Source of the DNA: Sphingobacteriaceae bacterium
GTDB lineage: Bacteria > Bacteroidota > Bacteroidia > Sphingobacteriales > Sphingobacteriaceae
Length of the DNA: 64,000 bases
Assembly (NCBI GenBank): GCA_903642215.1
Contig: CAHJWG010000002.1
Coordinates: 62,001 to 126,000 of the forward strand
Direction: 5' to 3'
Of this stretch, positions 1 through 8,275 are shown piece by piece. A program made the translations under genes and the position numbers. Numbering within the stretch: position 1 is the stretch's first letter; the number at the start of each line of letters is the position of its first letter. Below the pieces are notes generated by a model. It was given only the letters and a program-made list of their open reading frames with translations. It was not told where the DNA came from and made no database searches.

Positions 1-308
1 TAACTATTTGCTGCAACATTTACGCTGTTTAAATTACGCGAACCGGCAACAAGCTGGCTGCTGTTATACGTGCCGTTTGCAATAAGCGAGTGGATTGAAT
101 TTTGCGCGCGGCCGGCTAAATAACCGGTGCTGCTAAAATTAGGGATAAAAAAGTTGAATGAAAACTGCCGGCTCGAATCCGGCGTGAAAGCCCGTTGCGC
201 CGGGTTTTCAAAAGAATCGTACAGTGTGCCGGTATTGTATTGTAAAAACTGTTGTGCGTTTACCGAAAAAGCGATGAAAAATAGGAATAGAAGTAGAAAG
301 ATTTTCAT
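1..308 (-). CDS. Secreted DUF5723-like protein, N-terminal part (runs off window)
   Basis: The minus strand is open from an ATG at 306-308 to the left edge, giving about 102 residues. It begins with a classic signal peptide (a short basic start, a Phe/Leu-rich core, then VNAQQ). After it come the elements LYDSFENPAQRAF and FSFNFFIPNFS, which resemble the start of Bacteroidota DUF5723 outer-membrane barrel proteins, where an NPA box follows the signal peptide. The gene is cut by the window edge, so its length and C-terminus are unknown. The family is assigned by motif memory; export to the envelope is the safer statement. Confidence 0.7.
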   Translation of the reverse strand, partial: MKIFLLLFLFFIAFSVNAQQFLQYNTGTLYDSFENPAQRAFTPDSSRQFSFNFFIPNFSSTGYLAGRAQNSIHSLIANGTYNSSQLVAGSRNLNSVNVAANS

Positions 309-397
309 CAAATTAAAGAAGTAGAAATGGTAACACAGATATTACGATTGACGATAAAAACGCTTATTTGCTTTTGTTATTACTAAATTTTAGCTGA

Positions 398-409
398 TAA
401 AAGAAGTAT
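398..409 (+). repeat. Dispersed motif A copy, intergenic
   Basis: TAAAAGAAGTAT lies between two minus-strand genes. An AAATTTTA tract just upstream (386-393) matches the extended form of the motif. Confidence 0.75.
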
Positions 410-421
410 CAGGTTTGATGG

Positions 422-2020
422 TTAGTTTGGTGTAAGGCTATCAACTTTTGTAGGTTTCGGTATGATTTGCTGAAGATAAAAATTGGTATAAAAGTTTTCC
501 TGCGAAGCTGTAAATTGAAGTGCTGCTGCATAATAGGTTTTCCAACCGGAAGTTTTTTGGTTAAACGAGCGGACAAATTCCGGCCTGATCATATTTTCTA
601 ACTGAACATAAGCGTGCGGCAGATAGATAAAAAACGACACATTGCTTTTTTCTGCCAGCAAGGCATCAAAATTATAATATTGCCCGTCTTTACTTAAAAA
701 CCGCTGCTGATGATAACTTTCCAAATATCTGTTTAAAGCAGCTGATGAATTTGCCACGACTAAGTAATTGTCAATCAAAGTATAATAAGGTTGTTTAAAA
801 TGTAAAAACGGTTCTCCTAACAAGTTGTATAATAAATCCGGATACTTTAAACGCGGTTGCAAACTGCCTGGTTCTATACTGATATTGTTTAAATAAGGTT
901 CCAGTTCTGATCCGTTTTTTACTTTAATTAAAGCTATTTTTTCTGTTTCAGCAGTTGTAATTACGGTAAACTCTTTACCTAACTGCTTAAAAAAAGCTTG
1001 CTGAATGGCAACGCCGGTTTCTCTTTTAATCTGGTTAAATAAAGCTTTTAATTTTTGATCAGCTTGTAAATGTACCTGCCAGCGATTTACAGCTCTTAAA
1101 AAAACTGCCGGTTGCCCAAACGCAAAGCTTACGGCCGAAGCTGTATTTTCGGGATAAACTTCTTTCAACGTGTTTTTAATAGGTTGCTGATTTAAAAAAA
1201 CGTTCAAGTAATTTGCAGCACTGGTATCAGTTTGTGTGTAGCCGTTAAATAATAACGCATCGCTTTTATAATTTAAGCTCAAGGCCGCGCTGGCCGGCAG
1301 GTTATTCAAAAATCTGAAAAAATCATCGTTTCGATACTTAAAAAGCTGCTCAAATAAAACCGGGAACTGCTGGTAATTAACATACAAATCGGCAATAGAA
1401 TTTTTATTTTGCTGATCTGATAGTTGTGCTAAATTAGAAACCTTGTTTTCTGATCGCTCATCCAAAAACTTCAGCAGCAGCGTTTTACTAAAACTTCCTG
1501 CCAATACATCGGCATTATTTGTAAGATAAAATGCTTCTTTTAAGGCAGGAAAAGTGATTATCCCAATAGTTTTATTCCCGATTTTTTCCGTTTCCAAAGC
1601 TCCGTTTGTTTGCCCGATTGCTGTTTCCAAAGTTTTTTGCAGATCAGCCATTCCATCGGCATTTGTGGTAAGCAACATTGCGATACTACTCGAATTTATT
1701 TCGGGATGTAATGAAATAAAAATACTTTGGTTGGTAAACGCAGTATGCCGGCCTGTTAATTTAATTAGGTTTTTATGCAAATATTCCAGTTCTTGTGCCT
1801 TTTTTTGCCCGATAAAAGAAGTAAGCAAACTGCTTCCCTCAAACAGGCTATAAAACTGCGGATCGTTTTTAAACTCGAAAACAAGTGCTGCGTCCTGCGG
1901 AATCTGGTCGATTACTTTTGTTGTATTTTGGCCGGGCAGTTTAATTTTCGAAAAATACAAAATCGTTACAGTCAAAGTTGTTAAAAACAAAAAAACTGTA
2001 ATCAGGATAATTTTCCGCAT
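422..2020 (-). CDS. Membrane-anchored hypothetical protein (DUF3352-like)
   Basis: This is a protein of about 532 aa. I place the start at the ATG at 2018-2020 rather than at upstream in-frame codons, because the chain then opens with MRKII followed by a single strong transmembrane segment (about residues 4-25). The upstream extension is low-complexity and would overlap the divergent DUF423 gene. The soluble part begins near 'VIDQIPQDAALVFEF', which resembles the opening of DUF3352 proteins that present a periplasmic beta-rich domain. No catalytic motif is visible. A motif A near-copy at 1812-1823 is read through as LLTSFIG. The function is unknown; an envelope location is likely. Confidence 0.7.
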   Translation of the reverse strand: MRKIILITVFLFLTTLTVTILYFSKIKLPGQNTTKVIDQIPQDAALVFEFKNDPQFYSLFEGSSLLTSFIGQKKAQELEYLHKNLIKLTGRHTAFTNQSIFISLHPEINSSSIAMLLTTNADGMADLQKTLETAIGQTNGALETEKIGNKTIGIITFPALKEAFYLTNNADVLAGSFSKTLLLKFLDERSENKVSNLAQLSDQQNKNSIADLYVNYQQFPVLFEQLFKYRNDDFFRFLNNLPASAALSLNYKSDALLFNGYTQTDTSAANYLNVFLNQQPIKNTLKEVYPENTASAVSFAFGQPAVFLRAVNRWQVHLQADQKLKALFNQIKRETGVAIQQAFFKQLGKEFTVITTAETEKIALIKVKNGSELEPYLNNISIEPGSLQPRLKYPDLLYNLLGEPFLHFKQPYYTLIDNYLVVANSSAALNRYLESYHQQRFLSKDGQYYNFDALLAEKSNVSFFIYLPHAYVQLENMIRPEFVRSFNQKTSGWKTYYAAALQFTASQENFYTNFYLQQIIPKPTKVDSLTPN

Positions 2021-2104
2021 CTCATTTATTTGCAACAAAAATAGATTATTCAACTTTGGGTAGGAAGAGATTCTGATATTGTTTATATTAGTTTTACATC
2101 GATC

Positions 2105-2491
2105 ATGAATAAACAAATTATTATTACCGCAGCCATTTATGGTATGCTTGCTGTTATTACCGGTGCTTTTGGGGCGCACGCTTTGAAAAGCCGTTTAGAA
2201 GCCGGACAGCTGGAGGTTTGGCATACGGCCGTACAATATCAGTTTTACCACGTTTTTGCCTTGCTGTTTTTATCAACTTTAAATCCGTTGAATAACAATT
2301 ACTTAGCGTGGAGTTATTATCTTTTTACTTTCGGTATTATTTTATTTTCCGGCTCACTTTATTTACTGGCCGCACGGAATGTATTAGGCTGGAACTGGAT
2401 TAAATTTTTAGGGCCGGTAACGCCGTTAGGAGGTTTGTTTTTTATTTTGGGATGGATTACTTTAGCGTTAGGAGTGCTTAAAAAGCCATGA
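2105..2491 (+). CDS. DUF423 family membrane protein
   Basis: This 128-aa protein has four predicted transmembrane helices and the family hallmark GAFGAHAL near residue 22, followed by a conserved WHTAVQYQFYH stretch. It belongs to the DUF423/YgdD family of small inner-membrane proteins of unknown function. Its stop codon overlaps the priA start (ATGA at 2488-2491), so the two are probably co-transcribed and translationally coupled. Divergent from the upstream membrane protein gene. Confidence 0.9.
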   Translation: MNKQIIITAAIYGMLAVITGAFGAHALKSRLEAGQLEVWHTAVQYQFYHVFALLFLSTLNPLNNNYLAWSYYLFTFGIILFSGSLYLLAARNVLGWNWIKFLGPVTPLGGLFFILGWITLALGVLKKP

Positions 2492-4977
2492 TTCTGGATT
2501 TATCGGATTCGGCGCATGTGGAGAAAAAAACAATTTTTGCCGAAGTTATTTTGCCGCTTCCCATCGCCAAAAATTACACTTACCGCGTTCCGTTCAGCCT
2601 AAATACAGAAGCTGCAACCGGCAAACGTGTGGTGGTACAGTTTGGTAAAAGCAAAATTTATACGGGCGTAATCCGTTTACTCAGCGAAAAAGCACCCGAA
2701 AAATACGAAGCCAAATATTTGATGGATATTTTGGACGAGGAGCCGCTGATTATTCCGCAGCAACTGGCTTTTTGGGAATGGATTGCCGGTTATTACTTAT
2801 GCAATTTGGGCGAAGTAATGAATGCTGCTTTGCCAACGGCTTTAAAACTGGCAAGTGAAACCAGGATTATGCTTAACCCGGATTTTGGTTTTGATAAAGC
2901 CGATTTAAACGATAAAGAGTTTTTGATTATCGATGCTTTGGAAATTCAGCCGGAACTTACGGTAAGCGAAGTAAGTAAACTGCTCGGGCAGAAAACGGTG
3001 ATGCCTGTTTTAAAGCTGCTTTTCAACAAAAATATCATCAACATTGTCGAAGAAGTAAACGAACGTTACAAACCCAGAAAACGCTCTTTTTATAGCTTAA
3101 ATCCGGTTTATCGCCAGCCGGAACAACTTAAAGAGCTTTTTGAATTATTGGAAAAACGTGCGCCAAAACAGTTGGATGCCGTGCTTACGTTGCTGCAATT
3201 AATTAAACAAAAACAACAGGTTACCAAAGCAGAACTGGAAGAAGCCGGGCAGGTTAGTACGGCAGTTTTGAAAGCTTTGGTTGAGAAGGAAGTTTTTTTA
3301 CTGGAACAAAAAGTTGTGAGCCGTTTTTCTGCTGCCGGCGAAGAAACGGAAAGCGGATTTATTTTGAATGAACCGCAGGAAAAAGCGTTTCAGCAGGTTA
3401 AAGATCAGTTTGAAAAAAAGGATGTGGTTTTGCTGCACGGCATTACTTCTTCCGGCAAAACCCAAATTTATGTCCGGCTGATCGAAGCGATGATTGAAAG
3501 CGGAAAACAGATACTGTTTTTACTACCAGAAATTGCGCTTACCACACATATTATCGAGCGTTTAAGGCAATATTTTGGCAATAAGATCGGCGTTTATCAT
3601 TCCCGTTTTAATGATAACGAACGGGTGGAGGTTTGGAACAAGGTTTTAAACGGAGAATATCGTGTGGTGCTTGGCGCACGGTCATCCGTTTTTTTGCCGT
3701 TTAATAATTTGGGGTTAATTATCGTGGATGAAGAGCACGAAAGTTCTTACAAACAGTTTGACCCGGCACCGAGGTATCATGCGCGCGATGCCGCAATTTA
3801 CCTCAGCACATTATATAAAGCAAAAGTTTTGCTGGGTTCTGCTACGCCGTCGCTCGAATCTTATTACAACGCCACGCAGCATAAATATGGTTTGGTTAAA
3901 CTGAATACGCGTTTTGGCGAAGCCGTTTTACCAGAAATCCAGGTGGTAAGTATCCCGGAGGAAACAAAAAATAAAACGATGCAATCTCATTTTTCCAATG
4001 TGCTGATGGAAAATATTCAATCGGCTTTGGAGAAAAAAGAACAGGCAATTCTGTTTCAAAACCGGCGCGGTTATGTGCCGCTGCTGATTTGTAAAACGTG
4101 CGGCTTCACCCCGAAATGTATTAATTGCGATGTAAGTTTAACGCTGCACAAAAGTACGGGCAAGCTGCATTGCCATTACTGCGGCTACAAAGAAGATGTT
4201 TATTCGGTTTGCCCGGCCTGCGGTTCTGTTCATTTAGAACAAAAAGGTTATGGCACGGAAAAGATTGAAGATGAACTTTCTTTGCTGCTTCCAAACGCCC
4301 GAATTGCCCGAATGGATTTAGATACCACGCGTTCTAAAATGGCTTTCCAAAATATTTTAAGCGATTTAGAAGACAAGAAAACGGATATTTTGGTGGGAAC
4401 ACAAATGGTGGCTAAAGGGTTGGATTTTTCTGATGTAACGGTTATCGGGATTGTAAATGCAGATTCGCTGCTTAAATTTCCTGATTATCGCGCGAACGAA
4501 CGCAGCTTCCAAATGCTGGCACAAGTGAGCGGCAGGGCAGGGCGTCGCGGCAAAAAAGGGAAAGTGGTGATCCAAACTTATGATCCGCATCATCGCATTA
4601 TTGATCAGGTGATCCGGAATGATTATGCCGAAATGTATGAAATGGAAATGGCCGAACGCCTGCAATTTAAATATCCGCCGTTTTACCGGATGATCCAGTT
4701 AGATGTAAAACATAAAAACCCGGAAGCCTTACATCATCAGGCAGAATATTTGGGCAATGCGTTAAAAAAGCAGTTTGGAAATCGTGTAATTGGACCGGAA
4801 TTTCCGCTGATTAACCGTATCCGCAATTATTATATCAAAACGATCATCCTCAAAATCGAAAAAGAAGGAACTTCGATGGTTCGGGTAAAAAATATTTTAA
4901 AGGAAACAATCCTGCAATTTCAAACGGAAAAAATCAGCAAAGGAAATTTGCTCCGGATTGATGTTGATCCGAATTGA
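2488..4977 (+). CDS. priA: Primosomal protein N' (replication restart helicase PriA)
   Basis: The protein has 829 aa, somewhat longer than the roughly 730-aa E. coli PriA, as is usual in Bacteroidota. An N-terminal 3'-OH-binding domain (FAEVILPLPIAKNYTYRVP) is followed by a superfamily 2 helicase core with Walker A GITSSGKT near residue 318 and DEEH near 413. Between the helicase lobes there are four CxxC-type pairs (about 535-585: CKTC, CINC, CHYC, CPAC) that bind two zinc ions. GRAGRRGKKG marks helicase motif VI. PriA recognises stalled forks and D-loops and loads the replicative helicase. It overlaps the DUF423 gene by 4 nt. Its TGA stop lies inside a dispersed motif A copy. Confidence 0.97.
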   Translation: MILDLSDSAHVEKKTIFAEVILPLPIAKNYTYRVPFSLNTEAATGKRVVVQFGKSKIYTGVIRLLSEKAPEKYEAKYLMDILDEEPLIIPQQLAFWEWIAGYYLCNLGEVMNAALPTALKLASETRIMLNPDFGFDKADLNDKEFLIIDALEIQPELTVSEVSKLLGQKTVMPVLKLLFNKNIINIVEEVNERYKPRKRSFYSLNPVYRQPEQLKELFELLEKRAPKQLDAVLTLLQLIKQKQQVTKAELEEAGQVSTAVLKALVEKEVFLLEQKVVSRFSAAGEETESGFILNEPQEKAFQQVKDQFEKKDVVLLHGITSSGKTQIYVRLIEAMIESGKQILFLLPEIALTTHIIERLRQYFGNKIGVYHSRFNDNERVEVWNKVLNGEYRVVLGARSSVFLPFNNLGLIIVDEEHESSYKQFDPAPRYHARDAAIYLSTLYKAKVLLGSATPSLESYYNATQHKYGLVKLNTRFGEAVLPEIQVVSIPEETKNKTMQSHFSNVLMENIQSALEKKEQAILFQNRRGYVPLLICKTCGFTPKCINCDVSLTLHKSTGKLHCHYCGYKEDVYSVCPACGSVHLEQKGYGTEKIEDELSLLLPNARIARMDLDTTRSKMAFQNILSDLEDKKTDILVGTQMVAKGLDFSDVTVIGIVNADSLLKFPDYRANERSFQMLAQVSGRAGRRGKKGKVVIQTYDPHHRIIDQVIRNDYAEMYEMEMAERLQFKYPPFYRMIQLDVKHKNPEALHHQAEYLGNALKKQFGNRVIGPEFPLINRIRNYYIKTIILKIEKEGTSMVRVKNILKETILQFQTEKISKGNLLRIDVDPN

Positions 4978-4988
4978 TGCTTCTTTTA
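4977..4988 (-). repeat. Dispersed motif A copy overlapping the priA stop codon
   Basis: ATGCTTCTTTTA on the plus strand, beginning on the last base of the priA TGA. It continues into TAAAGATAAAATC, the usual AT-rich flank. Confidence 0.8.
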
Positions 4989-5091
4989 TAAAGATAAAAT
5001 CTTTCACTAATAAATTTGTCGTAAACAAAGCAATTGTTTACAAGGTTTATGAGCTATAATTTCAACCTTAATTTAATACCGAAAACCATTT

Positions 5092-5964
5092 ATGACCACC
5101 ATAGAAAATGAATTTTTAAAAGTCTCTATCCGTTCTAAAGGAGCGGAAATGACTTCTATCTACAATAAATCAACACAAATTGAACATTTATGGCAAGCCG
5201 ATCATACAGTTTGGCCTTGGCATGCACCAAATCTGTTTCCAATTGTTGGTGGTTTATATGAGAATAAATTGCATGTTAATGGTTCAGAATATCAAATGAA
5301 ACGACATGGTTTTGCACGTGAATCAGAATTTTCTTTAATAGATTCCAGTGAAAAACACGCCAAGTTTTCATTACCTTTTAACGAATTAACTTTAGCCGTT
5401 TATCCTTACCATTTTGAATTTCAGGTTCTGTACGATTTATTTGATGAAGGTTTACGCGTTACCTATAAAGTAATTAATCAGGATGAGCAAACCGTTTATT
5501 TTTCGGTTGGCGCACATCCGGCGTTTCAAATTCCGTTTTTGCCGAATGAAAATTATGAGGATTATTACCTTGAATTTGAAACTTCCGAACCTTTATTAAC
5601 GCATTTGCTATCGGCTGATGGTTTGATAAGCGGCGAAACAGAACCTGTGCAAACAGACGGGCAAAAACTATGGTTAACCAAAAATCTGTTTGACCGGGAT
5701 GCGCTGGTTTTTAAAAATATTACTTCTAAAAAAGTAACTATCAGAAGTAAAAATCATCAGCAAAATGTGTCGGTTAGCTTTCAGGATTTTAACCATTTAG
5801 GGATTTGGGCAAAACCGGGAGCACCTTTCATTTGCATCGAACCTTGGTTGGGTTACGCGGATGCCGAAGGGAAGGCTACTGATATCCGGCAAAAAGAAGC
5901 TATTTTGAAGGTAGAACATGGCCATGTTTTTGAAGCGCAGTTTGTTATTTCTTTAAAAAATTAA
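5092..5964 (+). CDS. Aldose 1-epimerase family protein
   Basis: This 290-aa protein has the galactose mutarotase-like beta-sandwich signature. RHGFAR near residue 72 and VGAHPAFQIP near 143 carry the two substrate-binding histidines, and CIEPWLGY near 253 carries the catalytic glutamate. It is closest in form to the LacX / aldose-1-epimerase-like subgroup, which interconverts alpha and beta anomers of a hexose or hexose phosphate in the cytoplasm. No signal peptide is present. It stands alone, convergent with the MBL hydrolase gene, and the two share the hairpin at 5983-6021. The exact sugar cannot be told from sequence. Confidence 0.85.
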   Translation: MTTIENEFLKVSIRSKGAEMTSIYNKSTQIEHLWQADHTVWPWHAPNLFPIVGGLYENKLHVNGSEYQMKRHGFARESEFSLIDSSEKHAKFSLPFNELTLAVYPYHFEFQVLYDLFDEGLRVTYKVINQDEQTVYFSVGAHPAFQIPFLPNENYEDYYLEFETSEPLLTHLLSADGLISGETEPVQTDGQKLWLTKNLFDRDALVFKNITSKKVTIRSKNHQQNVSVSFQDFNHLGIWAKPGAPFICIEPWLGYADAEGKATDIRQKEAILKVEHGHVFEAQFVISLKN

Positions 5965-5982
5965 CCACCAAATTTTACCCTG

Positions 5983-6021
5983 TAAAAGAAGCATATTCAT
6001 AATCCGGATATGCTTCTTTTA
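5983..6021. terminator. Hairpin made of two inverted motif A copies, bidirectional terminator
   Basis: Motif A on the plus strand (5983-5994) faces motif A on the minus strand (6010-6021). With two extra flanking pairs this gives a perfect 14-bp stem (5983-5996 and 6008-6021) with an 11-nt loop. It lies between the convergent epimerase and MBL hydrolase genes, 19 bp after one stop and 11 bp before the other. Confidence 0.8.
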
Positions 6022-6031
6022 ATGACAAATT

Positions 6032-6988
6032 TTATTTTTTATAAACACCAACGATCACTGCAAAAGTGATTAAGGCAGCTGCGCCAATTAAACCGGCGGT
6101 GATTTTAGGATTGTTTTTTGCAGGCGGCACAAATTTTACACCTTCCATATCCGTTTTTGCTGGTTCGTTTATATAACGGCCATGTTTTGGAACGGCTTCT
6201 TCTGCAAAATTTCGCCCAAGGTTTTGTAATGCTTTTTTAAATTCTTTTCCAACCATCGGTTTCCCATGCCCGGTTGCTACAATTTGCGGATGTAAACCAA
6301 TTAGCTTTCTTACAGAAACCCCGGCTGCTTTCCAATCACAGGTAAAATATTTCGGCGGACCGGAAATTATCTTTTTCTGCATGATTACAGCCAAGGCAGA
6401 TTCCTGAACAGTGGTTACAAAAGCATCGCCGGCAACCAAAACATGATCAGTTTCACGAAATAAAGAAACATGGCCCGGTGCGTGGCCTGGCGTATGCAAA
6501 ATCCTCCAGCCGGGTAATCCCGGTGTACCTTCTTCCGGGAAAGCATGTACTTTATTACCCAGATCGAGTGGTTTATTGGGGAACATCCATGAAGTTAAAC
6601 TTATTAATCCACCGCCAACAAAAGGATCGACCGGCGGATAAGCAGAAAGTCCGGTTAAATACGGAAGCTCTAAATAATGTGCATAAACAGGCACGTCCCA
6701 AATTTCCAGCAAAGCTTCTAAAGCTCCGGTATGATCAAAATGGCCGTGTGTTAAAATGATATTTTCCGGTTTTGTACCTTCTCCAAAAATAGCTTCGGCC
6801 ATATTTTGTATTTTTCCGGCCGAACCAGGTAAACCGGCATCAATTAAAACCCATTTATTTACGGCCGGATCGCCGGAAGCAATCATGTAAATGTTTACAA
6901 AAACAATTTTCATCCCCCAAACTCCGGGAGCAACTTCAAAATAGCTTTTGCCTGTGCTTTTAATTTTTTCTATTACTTCTGGTTCCAT
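6032..6988 (-). CDS. MBL-fold metallohydrolase with C-terminal membrane anchor
   Basis: This 318-aa metallo-beta-lactamase-fold protein has the metal-binding motif THGHFDH at residues 80-86, a second His in TPGHAPGHV near 165, and the bridging Asp in VAGDAFV near 182. A TGHGKP element near 240 supplies the last histidine. The chain ends with one hydrophobic helix (TAGLIGAAALITFAVIVGVY) followed by two lysines, so it is probably tail-anchored with the enzyme domain in the cytoplasm. The family includes hydrolases of lactones, thioesters and phosphoesters, and the substrate here is unknown. Confidence 0.85.
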   Translation of the reverse strand: MEPEVIEKIKSTGKSYFEVAPGVWGMKIVFVNIYMIASGDPAVNKWVLIDAGLPGSAGKIQNMAEAIFGEGTKPENIILTHGHFDHTGALEALLEIWDVPVYAHYLELPYLTGLSAYPPVDPFVGGGLISLTSWMFPNKPLDLGNKVHAFPEEGTPGLPGWRILHTPGHAPGHVSLFRETDHVLVAGDAFVTTVQESALAVIMQKKIISGPPKYFTCDWKAAGVSVRKLIGLHPQIVATGHGKPMVGKEFKKALQNLGRNFAEEAVPKHGRYINEPAKTDMEGVKFVPPAKNNPKITAGLIGAAALITFAVIVGVYKK

Positions 6989-7145
6989 AAATTTTTATTT
7001 ATTTAGAAGACAAGGAGTAACCTTATAAGTTTTTAAACTTTATCAATATGATAACAGCCGGTTTACATTTATTTAATTTAACCTAAAACAATTTATTTAC
7101 GTACAATATTTATTCAACTTACATCATATCGTAAACAGTTTAATT

Positions 7146-7472
7146 ATGAAAAAGAAAATTTATCTATTATCTATCGCAATCATGCTTGCCGGTTCTGCAA
7201 GCCAGTTAAGTGCAGCTACCGTAGTTACTGAACCTGTTTCAAAAGAAATTACACTTACAGATGCGCAAAAAGAAGCCAAATTAGAAGTCATTAAAGCGCG
7301 TGTGGAAGAGATTAAAGCGATGGATAAATCGCAATTAAACAAAGAGCAGAAAAAAGAATTAAAAACTGAATTAAAAACAATGAAAACCCAAGCCAAAGCA
7401 TTAGGCGGCGGTATTTACTTGTCAGTTGGTGCAATTATCATCATCATACTTGTTTTAATCCTTATTTTATAA
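7146..7472 (+). CDS. Small exported membrane protein, unknown function
   Basis: This 108-aa protein has a signal peptide (MKKKIYLLSIAIMLAG, cut after LSAA), a highly charged helical middle rich in Lys and Glu (about residues 35-85, likely coiled coil), and a C-terminal run of Ile/Leu after LGGGIY that forms one transmembrane helix. I recognise no family. The layout (exported helix ending in a membrane anchor) is common among Bacteroidota stress-type small proteins. It is followed directly by a strong terminator. Confidence 0.7.
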   Translation: MKKKIYLLSIAIMLAGSASQLSAATVVTEPVSKEITLTDAQKEAKLEVIKARVEEIKAMDKSQLNKEQKKELKTELKTMKTQAKALGGGIYLSVGAIIIIILVLILIL

Positions 7473-7482
7473 TAAGCATTGC

Positions 7483-7534
7483 TATAAACTAAGAAAGCCT
7501 GATACATAAAAATATCAGGCTTTCTTAGTTTATA
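7483..7534. terminator. Perfect 22-bp inverted repeat, bidirectional terminator
   Basis: The arms 7483-7504 and 7513-7534 are perfectly complementary with an 8-nt loop. The core is CTAAGAAAGCCTGATA. It sits between the small exported protein gene (+) and the secreted DUF4412-like gene (-), so it can serve both. Confidence 0.85.
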
Positions 7535-7549
7535 AGCTTTGATTTTTAA

Positions 7550-8200
7550 TTATCTACCGCCGCTCATAGACATTAATTCCTGTATAGTTATTCTGTCAAA
7601 ATCAGCAGGAATACTAAAAGTTCCGGGTTTAACTTTTTCTTTGGAGATTGATTTTAACGTAACATCAATTTTTTGCCCCATCTGTAAAGTGCTGAATTTG
7701 ACTGGAAAACCACCTATGTTTGTAAAATATTTGGTAAGATTATTAGACGGCGTATTTACATCGTTAGTAACCCAAACATCAAAATTAGAACCGCTTTTAC
7801 TATCTTTTACTTGTACTTTTTTACACTTGTAACCGGCAATAGTTTGCGTTTCTGTAGTTGGTGTAGAAGTGTAAGACGGCTCTCTATCTTTCATTTGTTC
7901 CATATCTGCAGGCGTAGCAACAGCTGCCTTTTTCATGGAAGCAACAGGCACGTCAACCAAAATAACTAAAAAGTCTGCTTTCTGATTAGAAAGTATTTTA
8001 ATATCCGCCGGCCCTTGTTTGGTTTGATAAGAAGAGGAATCTCCTTTAAAATAATTTTTAGCCTCGGTTTGTTGTCCGTTAGCAGTTACACTGTACGTAA
8101 TTACACCTTCGGTAATGTTTTTTTGTGCGTTGGCTGCAAAACCAATTGCAGTAAGTGCCAAACTTAAAGCAACTTTTTTTAGGTTATCCATGTTTTTCAT
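7550..8200 (-). CDS. Secreted DUF4412-like protein
   Basis: This 216-aa protein has a signal peptide ending near FAANAQ. The mature part starts with GVITYSVTANG and ends with KPGTFSIPADFDRITIQELM, a pattern typical of DUF4412/GLPGLI-type periplasmic proteins of Bacteroidota. A 'GYKCKKVQVKD' element in the middle matches the conserved Gly-Tyr-Cys-x-Lys position of that family. No catalytic residues are known for these proteins. Two start codons are possible (8198-8200 or 8189-8191), and both keep the signal peptide. Confidence 0.7.
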   Translation of the reverse strand: MKNMDNLKKVALSLALTAIGFAANAQKNITEGVITYSVTANGQQTEAKNYFKGDSSSYQTKQGPADIKILSNQKADFLVILVDVPVASMKKAAVATPADMEQMKDREPSYTSTPTTETQTIAGYKCKKVQVKDSKSGSNFDVWVTNDVNTPSNNLTKYFTNIGGFPVKFSTLQMGQKIDVTLKSISKEKVKPGTFSIPADFDRITIQELMSMSGGR

Positions 8201-8275
8201 TTTTTATAAAGTAAATATTTTGTTGATAAAAATGCAAGCTGATTTTTAATTTTTCGCTTATTTAAATCAAATACT

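Noticed and set aside
172..182. GGCTCGAATCC resembling a tRNA T-loop
   Set aside because: No acceptor or anticodon arms fit around it, and it lies in an open minus-strand gene.
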